Source of the DNA: JANLUX01 sp031366005
Lineage (GTDB): Bacteria > Bacteroidota > Bacteroidia > AKYH767-A > OLB10
Length of the DNA: 56,154 bases
Reading direction: 5' to 3'
NCBI GenBank assembly: GCA_031366005.1
Contig: JANLZB010000034.1
Span: 1-56,154, forward strand
Shown here: in pieces, positions 16,902 through 25,315 of the stretch
Layout of the letters: each line of letters opens with the position of its first letter
How positions within the stretch are numbered: the first letter of the stretch is position 1
Notes under the pieces: model-generated
What the model was told of the DNA's origin: nothing
Seen by the model: the letters and a program-made list of their open reading frames with translations, nothing else
Database searches by the model: none
Program-made: the position numbers and the translations under genes

Positions 16902-18104
16902 TTACTCAATCTTAATAATTTTCTGAAGATAGCGTTGCTTGCCATTGGTTAACCACATGAAATAATTTCCTGATTGATATTTTGTAAAATCAAATGAATA
17001 GCTGATGCCCGGCTGCAAATTTTCCTGACTATAAAGCAATTGTCCTGTTGCATTATAAATTTCTCCTCTGATATTGTTGGCACTTGCCGGATCAAAATAA
17101 ATAAACAGATAATCGCGAACGGGATTTGGCATAAGTGTAAATTTTATTTCAGGATTCCATTCATCAATACTCGCTGTTCCATTATAAACTGTGGTAGGTT
17201 CAGTGATTGTAGCATGACCTGAATTAGGTCCTATGTTACCGGGTTGCACCAATCCGTAATAAGTTCCAAACATGGTGTAAGGGAATGCAGGATTTAATGA
17301 ATCATCAAGTGTAACAAAGTATGCATAGATTCCATTGGGATATTCAGGAGTTATACAATAACGTCCGTTGCGTGCATCCAGATCTCCGGCACCTGCATTG
17401 TAAATATAATCTTCAATAAAACAACCTGCCGGATATGTTGCGCTCACAGCAGGTCCATTGGTACGGGTTGTTGCTGAAGATAAAACATAACTGATTCTCA
17501 TTCTTTTTATACCTCCTGTACCATTGGTGTTTGTATAGGAATAAGCACCATAAATAGGAAATCCGTCAAAGGCATAGCCGATGATTGGCGAATGGTGTAA
17601 ACTATCAGCTTCATTGTATAAACATGTGGGACTTACGTGATGATGATATTCTCCCTGCTGTTGCGGATGTCCAAGACAATTATCAAAACCCGGACCTTCC
17701 CAAAAATAGGCGTTGCGGTTCCAGATACCCTGGTTCATGTATGATTGAGCATCAGATACATTAAAAACACTTACGCCATTTGACCACACTCCTGTATGGC
17801 CTAAACCAATCGTTGTTAATGTTCCGGTATTCTGTTGCGGATTGCGTGTAATTTTAAAAACAAAATTCTGATTGCTTGGCACATTTGGATTTCCTCCCCA
17901 CGGACCGATGCTATAACCGGGAATACAAGTACAGCTCACATAAACATTATTAGTAGAGTATTGTACAACCTGCACATTGGATGGAATGTTATTATATCCT
18001 GTTGCTCCGGTTGTGTTGCGAATCCATGAATAAATTTCAGGAGTAATTTGAGCAATTGCCTGAGTTCCTGTAACGATGAACAATGCAAGTAAGAGTTTTT
18101 TCAT
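16902..18104 (-). CDS. Secreted YHYH-domain protein with T9SS type A sorting domain
   Basis: 400 residues. Signal peptide 1-18 (ending TQAIAQ). The central region about 110-300 matches the YHYH domain: EYHHHVSPTCLYNEAD, then HSPIIGYAFDGFPIYGAYSY and a later GRYCITPEYPNGIYAYFVT. The family is often metal-bearing and of poorly known function. Residues about 325-400 are a T9SS type A domain (LMPNPVRDYLFIYF, GQLLYSQ, SGNYFMWL, ending IIKIE), so the protein is exported and surface-attached or released. It follows the T9SS sulfatase gene by 11 bp on the same strand and is probably co-expressed. Confidence 0.85.
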   Translation of the reverse strand: MKKLLLALFIVTGTQAIAQITPEIYSWIRNTTGATGYNNIPSNVQVVQYSTNNVYVSCTCIPGYSIGPWGGNPNVPSNQNFVFKITRNPQQNTGTLTTIGLGHTGVWSNGVSVFNVSDAQSYMNQGIWNRNAYFWEGPGFDNCLGHPQQQGEYHHHVSPTCLYNEADSLHHSPIIGYAFDGFPIYGAYSYTNTNGTGGIKRMRISYVLSSATTRTNGPAVSATYPAGCFIEDYIYNAGAGDLDARNGRYCITPEYPNGIYAYFVTLDDSLNPAFPYTMFGTYYGLVQPGNIGPNSGHATITEPTTVYNGTASIDEWNPEIKFTLMPNPVRDYLFIYFDPASANNIRGEIYNATGQLLYSQENLQPGISYSFDFTKYQSGNYFMWLTNGKQRYLQKIIKIE

Positions 18105-18115
18105 GTTGTGTTTAT

Positions 18116-19699
18116 TTATTGTTTAATAAGTTTTATCTGATTTGATGGAGTGCCTGTAATTTTTAAAAAATAAATTCCATCTGCAAGAAATGAAAAATTC
18201 TGCGATTCAATATTATTACCGGTATAAATTATTTTTCCATGGGAATCGCTTAGCTCCACTTTTGCGTTTTTATTTTTTGTGTTTAAATAAATGTGACTGT
18301 AAAATGGATTTGGATAAGATCCGAAATTATTATTGGTGTATTCAATGCCATTGATTCCTACAGAAGTACAAAATGTACCGGATCCTGTTAAGTTCGTCAT
18401 TTCATTACATAAATAATTATAGTTAATAATATCTGTTGAAGACAATGTTCCGGTAAGCAAGTCATTTGTTTCAAGCGAATCATTAGTGAGATTATAAAAT
18501 TCCTGGTGACCGTAATCAAAATTCAAAAGTTTATATTCCCTATTTCTCATTGCTTTTCCATCACCGGAATCGGTAGGTGTTCTGAAAATTTCTGTAAATG
18601 CCCATGGTCTTATCTGCGAGTTTTGATTTTTCAGAATTGGTAAAATGCTTTTACTGTCAACAGGTTTATTAACCGGTATTTGCAATTGCCAGGTTGTATC
18701 TCCCATCAATTCTAAAACAGTTGCAAATAAATCAGCAGTATTTACCAATGCATCACTTACTCTGCCCGGATTTACAACAGATGGACCAGAAATAATAAAT
18801 GGTACATGAACACCATATTGATAAATGGTTCCCTTGGCTTGATTCACATTTGCAATCTGCGCGGTTTGAATTGCATTTCCGTTATCACCAATAAAAATAA
18901 TATCCGTGCTGTCTAACTTACCAAATACCTGCAGTGAATCAAAAACCCTTCCCACCTCATGATCCAACGCTTCAAGCATTGCTTTGAAATATTTTTTCGG
19001 ATACATATTAATGTTGGCAACTGTTCCTGTCAACGTTGTATCAGAATACATTCCTGCAGGTGGCAAATGATAAGGAGAATGAGGAGCATTGAAAGCAAGC
19101 CAGAGAAAAAATGGATTTGTGTTTTGCGCTTTCATCCATGCAATGGCATCATTGGCTGTTTCTGTGGTAGCATAAGTAGTAATTGTGCTGGTAACACCAT
19201 TGGTAACTTTTGTCCAGTTATAATAATCAGTGAGCGCGCCAAGAAAATTTCCAGCATAATAATCGTAACCCATTATATTGGGATAAATTAAATGTGAAGC
19301 AGGCAACTGTGTATGTAAATGCCATTTGCCAATCTGTGCTTTTGCAATATCAGGATCATAAATATTTAATAATCGCGGAATTGTTATTTCAGCAGTATCC
19401 AACTGATTGGAAGTTGGTCCGCCAACAACAGTACCCATTCCCGTTCGAAAACTATAGCGACCTGTAAAGATGCCGGAGCGGGTTGATGAACATAAAGGAT
19501 TCGACATTGCATTTTTAAAACGAACGCCATTACTTAAAAGACTTCTTATATGCGGAATATTTGCTGTGTCAGCATGGTCTTCATAGAAACCACAATAGTC
19601 AGTACCTAAATCATCGGCAATAATGAGTAATATGTTGTGTTGCGCTTTGGAAATAATTCCCGTAAGGGCAAACAAAAGAGTAAATAAAATTTTTTTCAT
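18116..19699 (-). CDS. T9SS-exported sulfatase (arylsulfatase family)
   Basis: 527 residues. Signal peptide 1-20 (ending SKAQ). Metal-binding D29-D30 lie in LLIIADDLGTDYCGFY. The residue converted to formylglycine is expected to be C70 in NPLCSSTRSGIFTGR, that is C-S-S-T-R. Further sites are QIGKWHLH and IFIGDNGNAIQT. Residues about 455-527 form a T9SS sorting domain (SYPNPFYSHIYL, GKIIYTG, DGIYFLKI, ending LIKQ). It should hydrolyse sulfate esters of polysaccharides or small molecules outside the cell. The third position of the core motif is Ser, where Pro or Ala is usual. No sulfatase-maturing enzyme lies in the window. Confidence 0.88.
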   Translation of the reverse strand: MKKILFTLLFALTGIISKAQHNILLIIADDLGTDYCGFYEDHADTANIPHIRSLLSNGVRFKNAMSNPLCSSTRSGIFTGRYSFRTGMGTVVGGPTSNQLDTAEITIPRLLNIYDPDIAKAQIGKWHLHTQLPASHLIYPNIMGYDYYAGNFLGALTDYYNWTKVTNGVTSTITTYATTETANDAIAWMKAQNTNPFFLWLAFNAPHSPYHLPPAGMYSDTTLTGTVANINMYPKKYFKAMLEALDHEVGRVFDSLQVFGKLDSTDIIFIGDNGNAIQTAQIANVNQAKGTIYQYGVHVPFIISGPSVVNPGRVSDALVNTADLFATVLELMGDTTWQLQIPVNKPVDSKSILPILKNQNSQIRPWAFTEIFRTPTDSGDGKAMRNREYKLLNFDYGHQEFYNLTNDSLETNDLLTGTLSSTDIINYNYLCNEMTNLTGSGTFCTSVGINGIEYTNNNFGSYPNPFYSHIYLNTKNKNAKVELSDSHGKIIYTGNNIESQNFSFLADGIYFLKITGTPSNQIKLIKQ

Positions 19700-19800
19700 T
19701 CAGAGGGTTGTTTGAATTAAAATATTTCAATGGTAATTAGATAGAAAAAATGAATCATGGTTTAATGTATTCATTTTCTTTTTTGCAAAGTAAAATTATT

Positions 19801-20976
19801 TCATTTTTCTTCTTTCCTTCTCTTTCTTTCTTGTGAGAGTAAATTTAATTCGCGTCCCATTTGTCCGCTGATAGAAGTATTTTCCTGTGACCTTCGCATG
19901 AGATAAGGCAACACTGCTTTCACAGGTCCGTAAGGAACATATTTGCAAACATTATATCCTGCTTTAGCGAGATTAAAACTGATATGATCGCTCATACCCA
20001 ACAGTTGTGAAAAATAAATACGTTGATCAGTAGGAGCAATATTATTTTGTTGCATAAGATGAACAAGCAACATGCTGCTTTGTTCATTATGTGTTCCTGC
20101 ACAAATTGAAATCTGATCAATGTGTTCAACACAAAATTTAAGCGCTGCATCATAATCAAGATCGCTTGCTGCTTTGTCCGGTTGAATTGGAGAAGGATAT
20201 CCAAGCTCACACGCTCTTTTACGTTCTTTCTCCATGTAAGCGCCACGCACAATCTTTTCACCAAGCTTGTAATTATTTGCAAGAGCATGCTGGTATGATC
20301 GCTTTAAAAATTCCAAACGATCATGACGGTACATTTGAATGGTGTTGTAAATTATCGCACGTTCTTTATTGTACAACATCATCATATCAGTTGCCATGTC
20401 ATCAATCGCCTGTTGAATCCAGGTTTCTTCTGCATCAATAAAAATGGGAACATTATTTTTAAAAGCAAGTTCACAAATATTTTTAACTCGCTGCTTCACT
20501 TTTGCGAATTCACTTTCTTCTTCTGCTGAAATTTGCTTTCGTGCGCTCACTTTTTCGAGTAAATCAAGTCGTGCTAAACCGGTAACTTTAAAAACACAGA
20601 ATGAAATGTGCGGATCACCTTTTGCCCTCTCCACAGTTGCTAAAATTTCTTCAGCTGAATGATCAAACTCTGCCTCTTCTTCCTTGCCTTCCACCGAGTA
20701 ATCTAAAATACTTCCTACATGAAACTTCGCAAGTTGCTCAACAGTTTCATAACATTCATTGATGTTTTCACCTCCGCAAAAATGTTTAAATAATGTAGCT
20801 TTTACAATTCCTGAAATAGGCAAATGCAATTTTAATGCGATGTCAACCAATACCGGACCCGCTTTCACCAAAGTGTTATTGCTAATGGCTTTGAACAACC
20901 AGTAAGAGCGATTGATTTCCGCATCACTTTTATATTCAAAAGCATTTTTGATATTATCGAAAGAAACTTGTTGCAT
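19801..20976 (-). CDS. Proline dehydrogenase
   Basis: 391 residues from ATG 20976 (MQQVSFDNIKNAF, the usual family start). A TTG at 21021, 15 codons earlier, overlaps the toxin stop as TTGA and is preceded by AGAGG, so it is a real alternative. The enzyme oxidises proline to pyrroline-5-carboxylate with FAD in the cytoplasm or at the membrane. The fold is a TIM barrel: SILDYSVEGKEEE, VPIFIDAEETWIQ, NNYKLGEKIVRGAYMEKER, ICAGTHNEQSS, and the C-terminal KYVPYGPVKAVLPYLMRR with substrate-binding arginines. It is a stand-alone PRODH, so P5C dehydrogenase must lie elsewhere. Confidence 0.9.
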   Translation of the reverse strand: MQQVSFDNIKNAFEYKSDAEINRSYWLFKAISNNTLVKAGPVLVDIALKLHLPISGIVKATLFKHFCGGENINECYETVEQLAKFHVGSILDYSVEGKEEEAEFDHSAEEILATVERAKGDPHISFCVFKVTGLARLDLLEKVSARKQISAEEESEFAKVKQRVKNICELAFKNNVPIFIDAEETWIQQAIDDMATDMMMLYNKERAIIYNTIQMYRHDRLEFLKRSYQHALANNYKLGEKIVRGAYMEKERKRACELGYPSPIQPDKAASDLDYDAALKFCVEHIDQISICAGTHNEQSSMLLVHLMQQNNIAPTDQRIYFSQLLGMSDHISFNLAKAGYNVCKYVPYGPVKAVLPYLMRRSQENTSISGQMGRELNLLSQERKRRKEEK

Positions 20977-21017
20977 AGATGAAGGGTTACTAAAGAGCGA
21001 TTTATTTGTTGAGTTGC

Positions 21018-21308
21018 TCAATCACCTCTGTATGTTTGACTGCTTTTTTTTCCAGCAATAGAAATAAAACTGTTTTTGTCTGCAGTAAATAATTTATTAG
21101 GTCTGATGTGGCTATCTAAAGGCAAACTGCCGGTTTCGAAATCAGATTTATTCAATACAACTTCATAACCATCTTTTTTTTGTTTGCTTGTTATTTGACA
21201 GAGGATAACATCTTCACCTCCCCAATCAGCAATTATTAATGCGGGTCTTCGCTTGGAACCCGATAAATCAGAAAACGGGAATGAAATAACAACTATCTCA
21301 CCTCTCAT
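21018..21308 (-). CDS. MazF/PemK-type toxin
   Basis: 96 residues from ATG 21308, which overlaps the antitoxin stop by 4 bp (ATGA); an ATG at 21320 is the alternative. Family features: RGEIVVISFPFSDLSGSKRRPALIIA at the start (Arg/Pro-rich beta strand core), then ILCQITSKQ, and GSLPLDSHIRPNKLFTADKNSFI. Members are sequence-specific endoribonucleases that cut mRNA or tRNA when freed from the antitoxin. The downstream proline dehydrogenase begins at or close to the toxin stop, which puts a metabolic gene behind a toxin operon. Confidence 0.8.
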   Translation of the reverse strand: MRGEIVVISFPFSDLSGSKRRPALIIADWGGEDVILCQITSKQKKDGYEVVLNKSDFETGSLPLDSHIRPNKLFTADKNSFISIAGKKSSQTYRGD

Positions 21309-21508
21309 AAAGATTGCCATGCTTGATTTTCGTCATCACTCAGCCAATCTTTCGATAGCGACTTTTCACTTGCAAGCAATAACTCTTTTGAATCTTTAAA
21401 AAGCTCCTCTGCAATTATTTTTTTTTCCTGCGGAGTGCATTGTCTGACCCAACTTATTATTTGCTGTATGGATACCGGAAGATTATGCTCAATATTTTTC
21501 ATTATCAA
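21305..21508 (-). CDS. Antitoxin partner of the MazF-type toxin
   Basis: 67 residues, all-helical in appearance, rich in E, K and S. It ends in a segment typical of small Bacteroidota and cyanobacterial antitoxins (KDWLSDDENQAWQSL), which probably inserts into the toxin. I see no AbrB/MazE or ribbon-helix-helix DNA-binding signature. The function is inferred mainly from order and the 4-bp ATGA overlap with the toxin. The upstream box TATTTTTG (minus strand, 21534-21527) is a likely -7 element. Confidence 0.7.
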   Translation of the reverse strand: MIMKNIEHNLPVSIQQIISWVRQCTPQEKKIIAEELFKDSKELLLASEKSLSKDWLSDDENQAWQSL

Positions 21509-21526
21509 ATGATTTATTCGTCAATA

Positions 21527-21534
21527 CAAAAATA
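21527..21534 (-). promoter_or_regulatory. Possible -7 box of the toxin-antitoxin operon
   Basis: TATTTTTG on the minus strand, 19 bp before the antitoxin ATG, matches TAnnTTTG. No good TTG is visible at the matching -33 position, so it is moderate evidence only. Confidence 0.4.
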
Positions 21535-21661
21535 GATTGTTTAGATAAAATTCTGTTTCGAATCGGCACTTGTATTTTTTTTACTGAGGGATGTAAGCTT
21601 TTTGGATATTATCGAATGATTTTTTCTGCATAATTTTTTAGGATGATCAAAAATAGTGGTT

Positions 21662-21757
21662 ATCAAAGTAGGGAATTAGGAGTAGGAAAGGTTATTCATT
21701 AATGTCAGTACATCTCTTCTCCCTAATCATAACTCCCTACTATTCCCTAATTTTGAT
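21662..21757. repeat. Inverted array of heptamer-like units (AGTAGGG / AATTAGG)
   Basis: Left arm 21662-21688 holds AGTAGGG, AATTAGG and AGTAGGA. The right arm, about 21718-21757, read on the other strand, holds ATTAGGG, AATAGTAGGG, AGTTATG and ATTAGGG. The arms can fold on each other imperfectly. It lies between the antitoxin promoter region and DAHP synthase, 15 bp before that gene's ATG. Confidence 0.55.
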
Positions 21758-21771
21758 CCTTTCAATTATCT

Positions 21772-22881
21772 ATGATTTTTAAACCATTCAATGAATGGGG
21801 AATTTTCAAAGAGAATCGCCCCTTAATAATTTCAGGACCCTGTGGTGCAGAAACGCGTGATCAGGTTTTAGAAACAGCCCGTTTATTATCTCAAAAAAAT
21901 GTTCAGCTTTTCAGAGCAGGTGTCTGGAAACCACGCACTCGACCTGATACGTTTGAAGGTGCAGGTGAGCAGGCATTGAGTTGGTTACAGGAAGTTAAAC
22001 AGCAATATAATTTTCCGGTTACTATTGAGGTAGCACAACCGCGTCATATTGAGGTAGCTCTGAAAGCAGGAATTGATTGTTTATGGATCGGTGCGCGCAC
22101 AACAGTGAATCCTTTTTTAGTTCAACAACTTGCTGATGCATTAAAAGGTGTTGATGTGCCGGTGATGATAAAAAATCCTGTCAATCCTGATTTGGATTTA
22201 TGGATAGGCGCTATTGAACGAATTCATAACTCAGGTATAAATCGTATCTCAGCCATTCATCGAGGATTTTCAAGTTATGAAAACAGCACTTACCGGAACA
22301 AACCTAACTGGGAAATTCCAATTGAACTTAGAAGAAGATTGCCTGGCATTCAATTAATTTGTGATCCAAGTCATATTTGTGGAAATACTTTTATGTTGCA
22401 GTATGTTTCTCAATTTGCATTGGATTTGCAGTATGATGGTTTAATGTTAGAATCGCATGTCAATCCAAAAACTGCTTTGAGTGATGCAGCGCAACAATTA
22501 ACTCCGGAGGAGTTGGGGCAGTTATTAAATAAACTCGTGTTAAGAAATCCTACAACGGATAATGTTGTGGAGTTAAGCAGGCTGGAAGATTTGCGGGATC
22601 AAATAGATGAACTGGATGATGAAATTTTACATTCGTTAGCTGAACGCATGGCTATTGCGCGAACTATTGGTCAATACAAATACCGGAACAACATCACCAT
22701 ATTACAACCTGAACGTTGGGAAGAAATTATCCGTACACGAACAGCAAATGGTGAATCACAACAACTCACACGTGAATTTATTTTGAAGCTTTATGGAATT
22801 ATTCACGAAGAATCCATTCATCAGCAAACGCAACAGATGAATAAAGAAAATAAATCCAAAGAAAACAACCTGACAGCTTAA
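21772..22881 (+). CDS. Bifunctional DAHP synthase / chorismate mutase
   Basis: 369 residues. Residues about 15-265 are a DAHP synthase of the KDO8P-synthase-like class (ISGPCGAE, FRAGVWKPRTRP, WIGARTTVNPF, VMIKNP, CDPSHICGN, ESHVNP). It condenses PEP and erythrose-4-phosphate, the first shikimate step. Residues about 270-355 are an AroQ-type chorismate mutase (LEDLRDQIDELDDEIL, ERMAIARTIGQYK), leading to prephenate. The mutase domain probably also gives feedback control. The tail after about 355 is K/N/Q-rich. First of three shikimate genes in a row. Confidence 0.92.
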   Translation: MIFKPFNEWGIFKENRPLIISGPCGAETRDQVLETARLLSQKNVQLFRAGVWKPRTRPDTFEGAGEQALSWLQEVKQQYNFPVTIEVAQPRHIEVALKAGIDCLWIGARTTVNPFLVQQLADALKGVDVPVMIKNPVNPDLDLWIGAIERIHNSGINRISAIHRGFSSYENSTYRNKPNWEIPIELRRRLPGIQLICDPSHICGNTFMLQYVSQFALDLQYDGLMLESHVNPKTALSDAAQQLTPEELGQLLNKLVLRNPTTDNVVELSRLEDLRDQIDELDDEILHSLAERMAIARTIGQYKYRNNITILQPERWEEIIRTRTANGESQQLTREFILKLYGIIHEESIHQQTQQMNKENKSKENNLTA

Positions 22882-22905
22882 TAACTCAACAACTCCATTC
22901 CATTC

Positions 22906-23967
22906 TTGCAACAACTAAATGTTTTAGATACTTCAGTTTTTATTGGTGATGATGCGCTAGAAAAATTAAAGACTCAACTTTCCGCACTCAAACGTGTTTT
23001 TATCCTGGTGGATGTTAATACACTCAAAAAGTGTCTGCCTGAACTTGAGAAATTTCTACCGGAAGAAATTGAATTGCATACACTGGCAATCACACCCGGG
23101 GAACAACATAAAAATATACAGACAGCCATACTTTTATGGAAACAGTTGATGCAATTAAATGTTAAGCGAAATGATATGCTGATTAATTTAGGTGGAGGAA
23201 TTGTTAGTGATATCGGTGCTTTTATAGCTGCAACGTATAAGAGAGGAATTGACTTTATCAATGTTCCAACAACATTGTTAGGAATGGCTGATGCGGCTAT
23301 TGGAGGTAAAGCAGGGGTTGATTTTGAAAGTGTGAAAAACCAGATCGGAATATTTTCACATCCGCAATCAGTTTTTATTTATCCTCCGTTTCTTGAGACA
23401 CTCGAAGCGAGACAAATAAGAAATGGTTTTGCAGAGATTATCAAATATTCATTGATAGAAAAAAATAATCTCTGGAAAGAATTGCAAACATTTTCCTTTA
23501 AAGAATTACCAAATGAAAAGCTGATTGCTGATGCTGCAAAAGCAAAGATTGAAATTGTAAACATAGATCCTGATGAAAAAGGGCTACGTAAAATTTTGAA
23601 CTTTGGGCACACAATTGGTCATGCATTTGAAAGCTTATCGCTGATGCATGATAAAAGTCCGATATTGCACGGTGAAGCTATTGCTGCAGGAATGATTTGT
23701 GAGGCTTGGTTGTCCAATCAAAAAACAGGTCTTTCACAAACAGACCTCAAATCAATTTGTGATTTGATACTAAAACATTTTCCTAAATACATTGTGCCTA
23801 AGCAGGCTGATGCGCAGTTGCTGGAGTTTATGAGACAGGATAAAAAAAATACGCATGATAAAATTCAATTCAGTTTACTTAGAGCAATAGGAGAGTGTAA
23901 GTACAATGTTAGTTGCAATGAACAGGAAATAATTGCTTCTCTGAATTTTTATTGGGAATTAGAATGA
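22906..23967 (+). CDS. aroB: 3-dehydroquinate synthase
   Basis: 353 residues. It converts DAHP to 3-dehydroquinate, the second shikimate step, using NAD+ and a divalent metal. Family segments are TPGEQHKN, NLGGGIVSDIGAFIAATYKRGI, PTTLLGMADAAIGGKAGVD, RNGFAEIIKYSLI and the metal site LNFGHTIGHAFES with HGEAIAAGM. The only reasonable start is a TTG at 22906, 24 bp after the previous stop; an in-frame ATG is absent nearby. Translation may be weak or coupled to the upstream gene. Confidence 0.93.
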   Translation: MQQLNVLDTSVFIGDDALEKLKTQLSALKRVFILVDVNTLKKCLPELEKFLPEEIELHTLAITPGEQHKNIQTAILLWKQLMQLNVKRNDMLINLGGGIVSDIGAFIAATYKRGIDFINVPTTLLGMADAAIGGKAGVDFESVKNQIGIFSHPQSVFIYPPFLETLEARQIRNGFAEIIKYSLIEKNNLWKELQTFSFKELPNEKLIADAAKAKIEIVNIDPDEKGLRKILNFGHTIGHAFESLSLMHDKSPILHGEAIAAGMICEAWLSNQKTGLSQTDLKSICDLILKHFPKYIVPKQADAQLLEFMRQDKKNTHDKIQFSLLRAIGECKYNVSCNEQEIIASLNFYWELE

Positions 23968-23986
23968 TAAACGAAAGAACCGTTAT

Positions 23987-24022
23987 TGCAAATCCCGATA
24001 ACTATCGGGACTCGCAATGACG
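23987..24022. repeat. REP-like palindrome between aroB and aroA
   Basis: Inverted repeat with outer arms GTTATTGC / GCAATGAC and inner arms TCCCGATA / TATCGGGA around a 2-nt centre. The right arm, read on the minus strand, is CGTCATTGCGAG, the same motif seen at 46454-46465. The apparent aroA ATG at 24017 is part of this repeat. Confidence 0.65.
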
Positions 24023-24037
24023 ATCAATTATTTTCAC

Positions 24038-25315
24038 ATGAGAAATAGAATTGTTCTCGCTGCTCAAAAGAAAAATCTTGAAGGCACAATTATTCTTCCG
24101 GCTTCGAAAAGTATCAGCAATCGTGTTTTAATTATTCAATCACTGTGTGATAAAAAATTTAAAATTGAAAATATATCAAATGCAGATGATACTGTAACAC
24201 TGAAAAAATTATTAAACAGTAATGACACTATTTTAAATGCAGGAGATGGCGGAACTACATTTCGTTTTTTATTAGCATATCTAACATTAAGAGAAAAACC
24301 GGTAACTCTTACTGCAAGCGAAAGAATGTTGCAACGTCCGATCCAACCAATGATTGATGCATTAAATAAATTGGGAGCAAAAATTGAATTTGTTGAAAAT
24401 GTTAATTCTTCTGCAATTCCGATCAATCGGGATAATGACTCCTCTTTACATGGTGGAGAAATTGAAATTGATGCAAGCATCAGCAGTCAGTTTATCAGTG
24501 CATTGTTATTAATTGCCCCATATTTTAAAAATGGATTAACAGTTAAATTAAAAGGTAAAGAAGTTTCCGCTTCATACACTGAAATGACGATCTCATTGAT
24601 GAAATATTTTGGAGCGGACGTAAAGCGAGGAGGAAATGTAATTACTGTTTCAAATCAATTATATCAGCCAAAAGATTTTAATGTTGAATCAGATTGGAGT
24701 GCAGCTTCGTATTGGTATTCGATGGCTGCATTAGCAGAAAGTTCAAATATTTTTCTTCCTAATCTTTATCAAAACAGTTTGCAAGGCGATTGCGTGATTG
24801 CTGAAATTATGAAAACATTTGGCGTTTCAACTTCTTTTGAAAAAGAGGGGATACGAATTATTAAACAACAAAACTTTTCTCTTCCTGTTTTTTTTGAATA
24901 TGATTTTTTGAATTGTCCTGATTTATTTCAAACGGTATGTGTAGTTTGTGCAGCGTTAAATATCCCATCACGTTTAAAGGGATTGCAAACATTGCAGTAT
25001 AAAGAAACTGATCGGTTAGCTGCAATGGAAACCGAATTGAAGAAACTGAATGCTGTTGTAAAAAATTATTTGGAACCCCTGACAGGGTTTGGAACCCTGT
25101 CAGGGGTTTGCGTATTTGAAATAATTAAAGGCATTGATCTGAATCTTGGAGCAACTATTTCAACTTACAATGATCATCGCATGGCAATGGCTTTTGCACC
25201 GCTTGCTTTGAAGATGAAAAACGTTACGATTGAAAACTCTGATGTGGTGAGTAAGTCATATCCCGATTTTTGGAATGATGTGTCATCGTCATTCAGGAGG
25301 AAACTTGTCAAATAG
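24038..25315 (+). CDS. aroA: 3-phosphoshikimate 1-carboxyvinyltransferase (EPSP synthase), carrying repeat insertions
   Basis: 425 residues from ATG 24038 (MRNRIVLAAQKKN). An ATG at 24017 lies in a palindromic repeat and is probably false. It joins PEP to shikimate-3-phosphate. Family motifs: LPASKSISNRVLI (N-terminal), NAGDGGTTFRFLLAY, LQRPIQPMIDAL, SSQFISALLL, SDWSAASYW, KETDRLAAMETEL and TYNDHRMAMAFAPLAL. Two oddities: EPLTGFGTLSGV (codons over 25071-25106) is encoded by a 35-bp perfect hairpin, and the last nine codons plus stop come from a dispersed repeat starting at 25288. The KETDR and NDHRMAM motifs are intact on both sides, so activity may be kept. Third of three shikimate genes. 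Confidence 0.92.
   Translation: MRNRIVLAAQKKNLEGTIILPASKSISNRVLIIQSLCDKKFKIENISNADDTVTLKKLLNSNDTILNAGDGGTTFRFLLAYLTLREKPVTLTASERMLQRPIQPMIDALNKLGAKIEFVENVNSSAIPINRDNDSSLHGGEIEIDASISSQFISALLLIAPYFKNGLTVKLKGKEVSASYTEMTISLMKYFGADVKRGGNVITVSNQLYQPKDFNVESDWSAASYWYSMAALAESSNIFLPNLYQNSLQGDCVIAEIMKTFGVSTSFEKEGIRIIKQQNFSLPVFFEYDFLNCPDLFQTVCVVCAALNIPSRLKGLQTLQYKETDRLAAMETELKKLNAVVKNYLEPLTGFGTLSGVCVFEIIKGIDLNLGATISTYNDHRMAMAFAPLALKMKNVTIENSDVVSKSYPDFWNDVSSSFRRKLVK
25074..25108. repeat. 35-bp perfect hairpin inside aroA, in frame
   Basis: AACCCCTGACAGGGTT (25074-25089), 3-nt loop TGG, and its exact complement (25093-25108). It is in frame and encodes about 12 residues (EPLTGFGTLSGV) between helix KKLNAVVKNY and CVFEIIK, where homologues I know have a short surface turn. 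Confidence 0.85.

Noticed and set aside
24017..24037. Upstream ATG of aroA giving MTINYFH
   Set aside because: The ATG is inside the palindromic repeat, and the conserved protein begins at ATG 24038.
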